DNA of 64,000 nucleotides from an uncultured Eubacteriales bacterium (GTDB taxonomy: Bacteria > Bacillota > Clostridia > Oscillospirales > Acutalibacteraceae), in assembly GCA_934454655.1 (NCBI GenBank), contig CAKSFK010000007.1:1-64000 (forward strand), read 5' to 3'. How positions within the stretch are numbered: position 1 is the first letter of the stretch; every line of letters starts with the position of its first letter. This document shows, one piece after another, positions 25,532 through 33,133 of this stretch. Position numbers and translations under genes: made by a program. A model generated the notes under the pieces. The model had not been told where the DNA came from and did no database searches. It worked only from the letters and a program-made list of their open reading frames with translations.

Positions 25532-26626
25532 ATGAAAATAAGCAGTATGAAATATCTTGCCGGCGAGGGTGTAAAGAACGCATGGGTCAACCGACTTATG
25601 ACGCTTGCCTCTGTGGGCGTTCTTGTTGCGTGTATGACGATTATAGGTCTTGCCATTCTTATTTCCGAAAACGTTAATAAGGCGGTAGGTCAGCTTGAAC
25701 AGCAGAATGTTGTTATGGCTTATATGAAGGACTATAACTGGGCGCTGTACGGCGAAAAGGACGAAACGGCGTCCTCGCAGACGGCTGACGGTTCGGCACA
25801 GCAGAGCAGTGCCGCTGCGGACGGAAACACCGCCGCGACGGCAAGCGAAAACGCCGAGCAGGCGGAACAGCCGGATGAAAACGGCATTAAAAGCAGCGAT
25901 TATGTCATTCATAATGAAGAAGAGGCTAAGAAACTCTGCGATGAAATCGCAAAGCTAGACAATATCGCGTCGGTCACATATGTTTCAAGCGAGGAAGGCC
26001 TTGCAAGCGTTAAAAAGTCAATGCTTGAGGGACAGGAAAATTATTTTACGTTTCTTGACGATAAATACGGAAACCCGATGTCGGCGGCGGCTAAAATACA
26101 GATGAAGGATATGTCAAGGTTTAACGAAACGCTTGAGAAGATTAAAAAGCTTGACGGAATTGACACAGTGCAGTCGCAAAACGACCTTGCCGAAAAGATA
26201 ACCGCAATCAAAAAGGGAATAGGCATAGCAGGCTTTTGGATAATTGCAATACTTCTGGTTATCGCGTTGGTTATAGTTTCAAACACCATTCGCGTTACAA
26301 TGTATAACCGCAAGCTTGAAATAAGCATAATGAAAGCCGTGGGTGCAACCGACGCTTTTGTGCGTATACCTTTTGTTGTTGAGGGTATGCTTATAGGCGT
26401 TGTTTCCGCGGTTATTGCAGAGGGTCTTTTGTACTTCTGTTACAGGGTAGCGACCGAGAAGATAATTTCAACCCTCGGCACAACCGATATTATTCATTAC
26501 AGCGAGCTTGCCTGGTGGCTGCTGCTCATATTTGTGGCAATAGGCATTTTTGCCGGCGTTCTGGGCAGTGTTATTATGATAAGCAAATACCTGCGCCACG
26601 AAGGCAGTGAGTTTGCGGCAATTTGA
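25532..26626 (+). CDS. ftsX: Cell-division permease-like protein FtsX
   Basis: 364 aa with four membrane segments: one N-terminal (about 22-45) and three near the C-terminus (about 235-355). The large extracellular loop has the usual fold but carries an insertion of about 45 low-complexity residues (about 72-125, rich in A, S, T, E and Q). This makes it longer than typical FtsX of about 300 aa. The C-terminal ELEISIMKAVGAT-type coupling region is present. It partners ftsE directly upstream and the M23 hydrolase downstream. Confidence 0.95.
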   Translation: MKISSMKYLAGEGVKNAWVNRLMTLASVGVLVACMTIIGLAILISENVNKAVGQLEQQNVVMAYMKDYNWALYGEKDETASSQTADGSAQQSSAAADGNTAATASENAEQAEQPDENGIKSSDYVIHNEEEAKKLCDEIAKLDNIASVTYVSSEEGLASVKKSMLEGQENYFTFLDDKYGNPMSAAAKIQMKDMSRFNETLEKIKKLDGIDTVQSQNDLAEKITAIKKGIGIAGFWIIAILLVIALVIVSNTIRVTMYNRKLEISIMKAVGATDAFVRIPFVVEGMLIGVVSAVIAEGLLYFCYRVATEKIISTLGTTDIIHYSELAWWLLLIFVAIGIFAGVLGSVIMISKYLRHEGSEFAAI

Positions 26627-26652
26627 TAATTGCATTTTTTACGGAGGATACA

Positions 26653-27885
26653 ATGAATAAAAAAATCATAAGGATAATAACAATATTAACGGTGCTTTTT
26701 GTTGCTGTATCAGCTGTATTTGTTTCTCCTGTCAGCGCCGCAAAGTCGGAATCTGAGCTTAGAAGCGAGATCAACCGTTTGCAGAAAGAACAGGCTGCCA
26801 ACGATCAAAAGATAAAAAAACTTAAGGAAGATGCAAAAAATCAACAGGCGCTTAAAACCGCAATAGAAACTCAAATGTCCTTGGTTCAGCAGGAAATAGA
26901 CGCGTGCAACCGTCAGATTACGGCTATTAATTCTCAAATCAATGCCAATAAAGCGGAAATTGATAAGAAAAATGCCGAAATAGAGTCTAATAAGCTTTCA
27001 TTTAAAAAACGGCTTCGCGCAATTTATATGAGCAACACGGGCAGTAACGTTCAGGTGCTGCTCGGCGCGGAGGATTTTTCACAGTATTTGGAGCTGTCAC
27101 AGCTTACCGCAAGTATATCTGCAAGGGATAAGCTTATGATTGAGGAAATCACCGCGGCGGTAAAGGAAATCGAGGCAAAACAGGAAGAGAACAACAAGCT
27201 TCTTGAAGAACAGGTTTCGGTGAAAAACAATATTGTCGCAAAACAAAATAAGCTTAAGGAACAAAGCAATCAGATTCAGTCTGTAATTGCAGGCATTAAT
27301 AAAGAACAGAACGATACTCAGGCGGATATCAATAAAAATGACGCATTGTTAAAGGAAATGCGAAATGAGCTGAACAGCATTATTAGGGATTCCGATTCCG
27401 GTTCGGGCCAGATATACGACGGCTCGGGATTTGCGTGGCCGGTTCCTTCAATGGCATCTAAAAAGTACATTTCGTCCGGATTCGGCGAGCGCTGGGGAAC
27501 GATGCATAACGGTGTTGATATCGCAAACGGCTCATACGGTGCAAAGGTTGTCGCCATTGCGGACGGTGTTGTTACACGTTCAATTAATCACTGCAAGCAT
27601 AACTATAAGAAGTACAGTGATTGCTGCGGTATCTCGGGACAGGGAAAAGGTTACGGAAACCACGTTGTTATAGACCACGGACGTGACGCAAACGGAAATA
27701 CGTATGCCGCTTATTACGCGCATATGACCACGGTTACGGTGTCGGCGGGTCAGCACGTTAAAAAGGGTCAGACTGTAGGATACGTCGGCTGCACCGGTTA
27801 TTCCACAGGTCCGCATTTGCATTTCGGACTTATAGTTAACAAGGGCTGGAAAAACCCGATGAACTATTATACAGTTGTAAAATAA
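26653..27885 (+). CDS. Coiled-coil M23 peptidoglycan hydrolase of the FtsEX group
   Basis: About 410 aa. A signal peptide (about 1-29) precedes a long coiled coil (about 30-240) and a C-terminal M23 LytM metallopeptidase. This is the PcsB/EnvC-like arrangement that is activated by FtsX. Zinc ligands are H and D in HNGVDI and the HxH of GPHLHFG. Between them is an insertion with four Cys-containing positions (HCKH, then SDCCG) absent from most M23 enzymes I know. ACGGAGG lies 8 nt before ATG 26653. It follows ftsX by 26 nt and ends at a strong terminator. Confidence 0.88.
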   Translation: MNKKIIRIITILTVLFVAVSAVFVSPVSAAKSESELRSEINRLQKEQAANDQKIKKLKEDAKNQQALKTAIETQMSLVQQEIDACNRQITAINSQINANKAEIDKKNAEIESNKLSFKKRLRAIYMSNTGSNVQVLLGAEDFSQYLELSQLTASISARDKLMIEEITAAVKEIEAKQEENNKLLEEQVSVKNNIVAKQNKLKEQSNQIQSVIAGINKEQNDTQADINKNDALLKEMRNELNSIIRDSDSGSGQIYDGSGFAWPVPSMASKKYISSGFGERWGTMHNGVDIANGSYGAKVVAIADGVVTRSINHCKHNYKKYSDCCGISGQGKGYGNHVVIDHGRDANGNTYAAYYAHMTTVTVSAGQHVKKGQTVGYVGCTGYSTGPHLHFGLIVNKGWKNPMNYYTVVK

Positions 27886-27896
27886 AATAAATGTAA

Positions 27897-27957
27897 GCCG
27901 TCGCCCGACGCGCTATCGGTCATAAATCGGTCAGAGCATTGGGCGGCGGCATTTTTT
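27897..27957 (+). terminator. Terminator after the ftsEX-hydrolase operon
   Basis: GCCGTCGCCC (27897-27906) pairs with GGGCGGCGGC (27941-27950), including one G-U pair, followed by ATTTTTT. It ends the preceding operon. The next ribosome binding site (GGAG, 27958-27961) starts immediately after it. Confidence 0.75.
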
Positions 27958-27969
27958 GGAGATGTTATT

Positions 27970-28464
27970 ATTAAAATTTTCAGAACTGTAACGGCTGTTT
28001 TGCTTATTATGTGGATGGGGCTGATTTTTTATATGTCCTCACAAAACGCAACCGCCTCGTCCAATACCAGCGGACAGTTTGCGGCGGAGATTTTAAAGAT
28101 ATTCTATCCCGATTTTAACAGCCTTTCGGCGGAAAGGCAAAAGCTGTTGGTTTCGTCAATTCAGTTCATTGTCAGAAAATCGGCGCATTTTACTATTTTT
28201 GCAGTGCTCGGCGGTCTGTCTTTTTTAACATTTATAAGCTACAACGGGCTTAAACTTAAAACTCGTTTGTCTGTTTCGGCGGCGGTCTGTCTTGTATATG
28301 CGGTAAGCGATGAATTTCATCAGTATTTTGTTCCGGGCAGAAGCTGTGAACTGCGGGATGTTTTAATTGACTTTTCGGGGTCACTGGCGGCAATTTTGAT
28401 TTTTTATTTTATTCGGCGGGCTGTAAAACCGCATATTGCTTGCAAAAAGGGGTGTAAAGAATGA
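27970..28464 (+). CDS. VanZ-family membrane protein
   Basis: About 164 aa with four membrane segments. VanZ-like proteins are linked to low-level teicoplanin resistance and envelope stress, mechanism unclear. Family features are MWMGLIFYMSSQ near the N-terminus, VRKSAHFTIFAVLGG in the middle and VSDEFHQYFVPGRSCELRDVLIDFSG near the end. The first ATG-like codon in frame (TTG 28000) would cut off half of the first span. The family-like N-terminus KIFRTVTAVLL is preceded by ATT codons at 27967/27970 and GGAG at 27958, so a rare ATT start is likely. The C-terminus overlaps the next start (ATGA). Confidence 0.8.
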   Translation: MKIFRTVTAVLLIMWMGLIFYMSSQNATASSNTSGQFAAEILKIFYPDFNSLSAERQKLLVSSIQFIVRKSAHFTIFAVLGGLSFLTFISYNGLKLKTRLSVSAAVCLVYAVSDEFHQYFVPGRSCELRDVLIDFSGSLAAILIFYFIRRAVKPHIACKKGCKE

Positions 28465-28943
28465 GAAAGAAACAGCTTATAGAGCAAAACACAGCGCTTT
28501 TTGACCGTGCAAATGCGGCGGAAGCGGCGGCGGCTCAGCTTAAGGCGGAGATTGCGGGAAAAGATAAGGAAATAATCGCTCTTAAAGAGGAAATTGAAAA
28601 CCTGAAGAATGAACAGCAGAATATTAAATCACCGATAAATAATCTGAAGGAAAAGGTTATAAAGCAAGCCGCGGTAAATTCCGATATGCAGTACGGCGCG
28701 CGGGTAATAGGCAAAATAATTGTTGAGGCGGCAAGGTATTGCTCAAAGCTTTCGGAAAACGGCGGAGGGATAAACGCAAGGGAACATATCAACCTTATCC
28801 TCGGCAGAACAGAGGTTGCAAAGGCTGAAATACTTGAAATAGTTTCATCGGACAACAGCGAAGAGGAAAAGAAGAAACGCATTGACGAAGAACAAAGTCA
28901 GACTGTTGATTATTTCGGCAGTGTTATGGCTAATATTAATTAG
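28461..28943 (+). CDS. Coiled-coil protein of unknown function
   Basis: 160 aa, no family recognised. Residues about 3-70 form a coiled coil (heptads of A, L, E and K), the middle (about 75-120) is helical with YGARVIGKIIVEAARYC, and the end is acidic. No signal peptide or membrane span is present. It overlaps the VanZ stop by four bases and is followed 16 nt later by the flavin reductase gene. The helical layout recalls DivIVA-like scaffold proteins, but there is no specific motif to support that. Confidence 0.7.
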   Translation: MRKKQLIEQNTALFDRANAAEAAAAQLKAEIAGKDKEIIALKEEIENLKNEQQNIKSPINNLKEKVIKQAAVNSDMQYGARVIGKIIVEAARYCSKLSENGGGINAREHINLILGRTEVAKAEILEIVSSDNSEEEKKKRIDEEQSQTVDYFGSVMANIN

Positions 28944-28958
28944 AAAGGGTGTTCTACC

Positions 28959-29453
28959 GTGTTTAAAGAAATTTCGGCAAAAGAGCTTAAGGAAAACTTT
29001 ATTAAGGATATTGCGGACGAATGGATGCTGGTTGCGGCAGGGAACAGAGACGGCTATAATATGATGACGGCGTCCTGGGGTTTTGCCGGAGAAATGTGGG
29101 GTAACGACTGTATGCTTACGGTTGTGCGCCCGCAGCGCTATACAATGCAATTTATAGATAACAACGATTACTTCACACTCAGCTTTTACGGCGATAACAG
29201 GGAAGTGCATAAAGTCTGCGGTTCTAAATCCGGCAGGGATACAGACAAGGCAAAGCTTGCGGGACTTACACCGCTGTTTTCGGATAATACCGTTTATTTT
29301 AATGAGGCAAGGCTTGTGATTATTTGCAAAAAGCAATATGTTCAGCAAATGAAAGAGGATTGCTTTACTGATAAAGAGCCGCTCAAATGGTATAACGGAG
29401 ATTTGCATTACGCAATAATAGGGAAGATTGAAAAAGTGCTTGTTAAGGACTGA
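28959..29453 (+). CDS. Flavin reductase-like FMN-binding protein
   Basis: 164 aa with the split-barrel flavin-binding fold of the flavin reductase family. Visible pieces are MVAAGNRDGYNMMTASWGFAG-type strand and loop, VRPQRYT, and FTLSFYG. Such proteins bind FMN and either reduce free flavin or donate electrons to a partner. The GTG start at 28959 has AAAGGGTG upstream. It is placed between a coiled-coil gene and YfhO with no obvious redox partner nearby. Confidence 0.8.
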   Translation: MFKEISAKELKENFIKDIADEWMLVAAGNRDGYNMMTASWGFAGEMWGNDCMLTVVRPQRYTMQFIDNNDYFTLSFYGDNREVHKVCGSKSGRDTDKAKLAGLTPLFSDNTVYFNEARLVIICKKQYVQQMKEDCFTDKEPLKWYNGDLHYAIIGKIEKVLVKD

Positions 29454-29467
29454 AAAGGGTGTAATTA

Positions 29468-32086
29468 ATGGTTTTTTCTTCAGCAAAGCATATGTCGTTA
29501 AGACCGCAAAAGGAAAAATATCTGGGAACATTTTTTATTGCGCTTTTAACGGCGGCGGCGCTTTTTGTGCCGTATATAATCCTGGGTAACGGTTATTTTA
29601 TTTTTTACGGCGATTTCAATGTTCAGCAGATACCGTTTTATATGCAGTGCCACAAGGCGGTGCGTTCGGGAAACATTTTTTGGAGCTGGACTACCGACCT
29701 CGGCGCAAATTTCATAGGTTCATACAGCTTTTATCTGCTGGGCAGTCCATTTTTTTGGCTGACACTGCCGTTCCCGACGTGGGTTGTCCCGTACCTTATG
29801 GGGCCGCTGCTTATTCTCAAATTTGCCTGCGCCGCGCTTACCTCGTACTGTTATATAAGGCGTTTTACAAGAACGCCGCTTGCGGCGTTGCTCGGCGGTC
29901 TGCTTTACGCTTTTTCGGGATTTTCGGTTTATAACATATTCTTCAACCATTTTCACGAGGCAATAATTGTATTCCCGTTGTTGCTTTTATCGCTTGAACT
30001 GCTGATAACCGAAAACCGCCGCTTTGCGTTTGCACTCACTGTTGCACTGTGCGCCGTTGTAAATTACTTCTTTTTCTTCGGAATGGTCGTATTTACGGTA
30101 ATCTACTTCTTTGTAAGACTGTTTTCGGGCGCATTTAAGGTGCGTTTCGGCAGATTTCTTGTAATCGGGTTTGAGGCGGTTCTTGGGCTTTGCATAGCGG
30201 CGGCAATACTTCTTCCGTCCTACTATGCAATTGCGGACAATAAAAGACTGGAAAACGTATTGCTCGGGTGGAATGCGTTGATGTACGGCAAAGAGCAGAT
30301 ATACGGCAACATTATGGAGTGCTTTTTCTTTCCGCCGGATATTCCCGCGCGACCTGTGTTCTTCCCGGGGGCAGACGTTAAATGGTCGTCGCTCGGCGGT
30401 TGGCTGCCGCTGTTCAGTATGACTGGCGTGTTCGTCTGGTTCGGCGCGCGCAAGCGCCACTGGCTCAAGCGCGTAATAGGTATATGTATATTTATGGCAA
30501 TGGTGCCTGTGCTAAACAGCGCGTTCTATGCCTTTAACACCGCATATTATGCCCGCTGGTTCTATATGCCGATATTGATGATGTGCCTTGCCACGGTATC
30601 CCTTACCGAGGACAGCGGCGTTGATTGGTCATCAGGCTATAAATGGGTGCTCGGAATAACGGTTGCCGCCGCCCTTACTATCGGATTTTTCCCGCAAAAG
30701 GACTCAAAGGATAACATTATATTCGGTCTTTATTCGCAGAGCGACGACGGAATGTATGTATTCCGTTATTGGATAACCTGCGTTATAGCAATTGTGTCGC
30801 TGATAGTGCTCGGTATGCTTTTAAGACTGCTGAAAAGCGACAGAAAAGGCTTTTATAAAACCGCAATTACCTGCGTTTGCATTATATCGGTTGTGTACGG
30901 CAGCTTTTTCATAGGCTGCGGAAGGTCACATTCGTATGAGATCAAAGAGGTTATGACAGACAGCCTTATCGAGGGCAGTGTTGACCTTGACGATAACAGC
31001 GAATTCCGTGTGGATACCTATGACTGTGTAGATAACACCTCAATGTATTTGGGTCTGCCCGGCATAAACGCGTTCCATTCGGTCGTTCCGGCGTCAATAT
31101 TTGAGTTTTACGATTTTATCGGCGTTGAACGCAGTGTGGGCAGCCGACCCGAAACAAATCAGGCGGCGCTTCGTCCGCTCCTTTCGGTAAAATATCTTCT
31201 CAACCGAAAAGGCGGCGAGGACTTCCTTGATGATAACGGCGAAACGCGTATGCCGGGATACGAGTATGTTAAAACCGACGGCGGATATTATATTTACGAA
31301 AATAAGAATTACGTGCCTTACGGTTTTTCGTACAATTATTATATGAGTTACGATTTTTGCGAGGAGTATTCAAAAACCAACCGCGCCGCCCTTATGCTTA
31401 AGGCGATACTGCTTGATGATGAACAGATTAAAAAGTACGGCGGGCTTATGACCGATATTTCCGAGCTTAGAAACTCAGTTTACTATTCCGAAGATGATGA
31501 AACCTCGCTTTCAATAACGGACGACACCCTCGCTTACGACAGCGAGCAATTAAGAGAAACATCGGCGTTCTATTTCAAAAGGGATAATAGGGGCTTTACT
31601 GCCAAGGTTACAAGGGACAGCGATAATCTGGTGTTCTTCTCCGTTCCGTATGACAGTGGCTGGGAGGCGTATGTTAACGGCAAACCTGCTGAGATTGAAA
31701 AGGTCAACGCCGGGTTTATGGCAGTTAAAGTAGGTGCAGGCACAAGTGAAATAAGATTCAACTATGTTACACCCGGACTCGTTGACGGACTTAAAATAAC
31801 CGGCGGCGCCGTCATTGTGCTTTTGGTCTATATTCTTGTGTTCTGCCTGTATAAAAAACGTCATCCTGCGGTTAATAGTTACCCCGAGGGTGATGCGCTC
31901 ATAAGGAAATGGCGCGAACAGGATATTGAAGAAGCAAAAAAAATGCTTTCGGAACGTTTCCCCGAAAACATAAAACAAAGCATACTGGATGACGATACGG
32001 ATATTGAAATTCCGCATATTGATAACGGATTCAGCGGCGGATTTAAGATTGACAGCGACGCTGCGGATAATGATGACGATGAATGA
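29468..32086 (+). CDS. YfhO-family polytopic membrane protein
   Basis: 872 aa. YfhO proteins are GT-C-type membrane proteins implicated in glycosylating teichoic acids or related surface polymers with undecaprenyl-linked sugars. The first 450 residues hold about 12 membrane spans. The early loop YFIFYGDFNVQQIPF places the Asp where GT-C enzymes keep their catalytic residue. A large extracytoplasmic domain (about 460-770) ends with SVPYDSGWEAYVNGKPAEI, which is diagnostic for the family. The C-terminus is acidic and cytosolic. A bidirectional terminator follows. Confidence 0.88.
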   Translation: MVFSSAKHMSLRPQKEKYLGTFFIALLTAAALFVPYIILGNGYFIFYGDFNVQQIPFYMQCHKAVRSGNIFWSWTTDLGANFIGSYSFYLLGSPFFWLTLPFPTWVVPYLMGPLLILKFACAALTSYCYIRRFTRTPLAALLGGLLYAFSGFSVYNIFFNHFHEAIIVFPLLLLSLELLITENRRFAFALTVALCAVVNYFFFFGMVVFTVIYFFVRLFSGAFKVRFGRFLVIGFEAVLGLCIAAAILLPSYYAIADNKRLENVLLGWNALMYGKEQIYGNIMECFFFPPDIPARPVFFPGADVKWSSLGGWLPLFSMTGVFVWFGARKRHWLKRVIGICIFMAMVPVLNSAFYAFNTAYYARWFYMPILMMCLATVSLTEDSGVDWSSGYKWVLGITVAAALTIGFFPQKDSKDNIIFGLYSQSDDGMYVFRYWITCVIAIVSLIVLGMLLRLLKSDRKGFYKTAITCVCIISVVYGSFFIGCGRSHSYEIKEVMTDSLIEGSVDLDDNSEFRVDTYDCVDNTSMYLGLPGINAFHSVVPASIFEFYDFIGVERSVGSRPETNQAALRPLLSVKYLLNRKGGEDFLDDNGETRMPGYEYVKTDGGYYIYENKNYVPYGFSYNYYMSYDFCEEYSKTNRAALMLKAILLDDEQIKKYGGLMTDISELRNSVYYSEDDETSLSITDDTLAYDSEQLRETSAFYFKRDNRGFTAKVTRDSDNLVFFSVPYDSGWEAYVNGKPAEIEKVNAGFMAVKVGAGTSEIRFNYVTPGLVDGLKITGGAVIVLLVYILVFCLYKKRHPAVNSYPEGDALIRKWREQDIEEAKKMLSERFPENIKQSILDDDTDIEIPHIDNGFSGGFKIDSDAADNDDDE

Positions 32087-32090
32087 ACGT

Positions 32091-32136
32091 AATAACCCCC
32101 CGCGGAGCCCGGAGCGGCTCAGCGGGGGGTTATTTT
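32091..32136. terminator. Bidirectional terminator
   Basis: AATAACCCCCCGC (32091-32103) and GCGGGGGGTTATT (32122-32134) form a perfect 13-bp stem with a second stem GAGCC/GGCTC inside. A TTTT run follows on the plus strand. It lies between convergent yfhO-type and deacetylase genes. Confidence 0.85.
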
Positions 32137-32151
32137 GTAATATTTAATATG

Positions 32152-32868
32152 TTATTCTGCGGCGTTTGCGTTCTTAAAGTTGTTTGCGGCGTCTATTACC
32201 TCAATGTTTGTGCAGTAACAAACATTCTTTTTGTTTGAGAGCATACGGCAAAGATTTTCAAACCGCTGCCATTCTTCCTCTGTGACCAGTTCATAGCTGT
32301 GCCCCCATATGTAAAACAGCATCGGCTCGTCCGACCCGCTGTTTAAAAACTGCTCGGCAAGCTCTGTAACCCTTTCATCCTGAAAATGGCAGGTCGGGTT
32401 TAAAACAAGGGGATTATCGGGCAAATCAAACGAATATGTGGATTTAACAGTTCTTGAATATTCAATCCCGCATTTTTTCAGCGCTTCAATAACGCTGTCA
32501 TTATATGTGCCGTATGGGTATGCCATTCCGCGAACGTCGCAGTGAAACAGTGATGAAAGAATAATTTTATCAAGGTGTATTTCGTTGTAAAGCGTGTCCT
32601 CATCAAGCTTTTCAAGGTGGGGGTGGCGGTATGAATGGCACGCAACCTCGTGACCTATGTATATATCCGAATCGGTACAGTAGTTGATGTGGTAAACCGT
32701 TTTTCTTCCGCTGTTCCATTCCGATGTTCCCGAAAGACTGCCGGAATTAAGGTTAAACGTACCCTTTAACCCGTATTTGTTAAGTATTTCAATAACCCTT
32801 TTATCGTCTGCGTTTCCGTCGTCAAAGCTAAAGGTTACCGCTTTGTTCTTTCCTCTTAGAAAATTCAT
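32152..32868 (-). CDS. Polysaccharide deacetylase-like protein
   Basis: 238 aa with the NodB/CE4 fold. The sequence has TFSFDDGNADD (general base and first metal Asp) and ACHSYRHPHL (the two metal His). Later come GMAYPYG and GHSYEL. No signal peptide is present, which is unusual for enzymes acting on peptidoglycan or chitin. It may work on intracellular sugars or be released another way. The start is ATG 32868, with CGGAG 6 nt upstream; longer in-frame extensions lack support. It has its own promoter at 32949-32977. Confidence 0.85.
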   Translation of the reverse strand: MNFLRGKNKAVTFSFDDGNADDKRVIEILNKYGLKGTFNLNSGSLSGTSEWNSGRKTVYHINYCTDSDIYIGHEVACHSYRHPHLEKLDEDTLYNEIHLDKIILSSLFHCDVRGMAYPYGTYNDSVIEALKKCGIEYSRTVKSTYSFDLPDNPLVLNPTCHFQDERVTELAEQFLNSGSDEPMLFYIWGHSYELVTEEEWQRFENLCRMLSNKKNVCYCTNIEVIDAANNFKNANAAE

Positions 32869-32948
32869 AATGCTCCGCTCCCGAATAATACAAATTGGTT
32901 TTGCACACCGCAAAGTACAGTGGCGATCAGTTGCAACGCCTAACCTGT

Positions 32949-32977
32949 ATAGTATCACAATTTTTACCGATAGTCAA
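32949..32977 (-). promoter_or_regulatory. Sigma-A promoter of the deacetylase gene
   Basis: Read on the minus strand: TTGACT (32977-32972), 17-bp spacer, TACTAT (32954-32949). It gives an untranslated leader of about 75 nt before ATG 32868. Confidence 0.75.
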
Positions 32978-32997
32978 GCATACAAAAAATAATGCTT

Positions 32998-33071
32998 CAT
33001 AAACCCGGCACAGCCCGGTGCCGTAGCGAAAAAACGGTTTATGCTTAAAAAACTCAATTATATGCTTAAAA
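32998..33071. promoter_or_regulatory. Structured element and direct repeats before the glutaminase-like gene
   Basis: CATAAACC (32998-33005) pairs with GGTTTATG (33036-33043) around an inner hairpin CGGCAC/GTGCCG. Just right of it, TATGCTTAAAA occurs twice (33040-33050 and 33061-33071), exactly 21 bp apart, two turns of the helix. A related ATGCTTCATAA is at 32992. This looks like a regulator-binding region for the gene starting at 33134. No regulator gene adjoins it. Confidence 0.4.
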
Positions 33072-33133
33072 TCCACATTTATTTTTATAATTATTAATGT
33101 TATTATACAATAAAAATCAGGAGTGTGTTAAAA

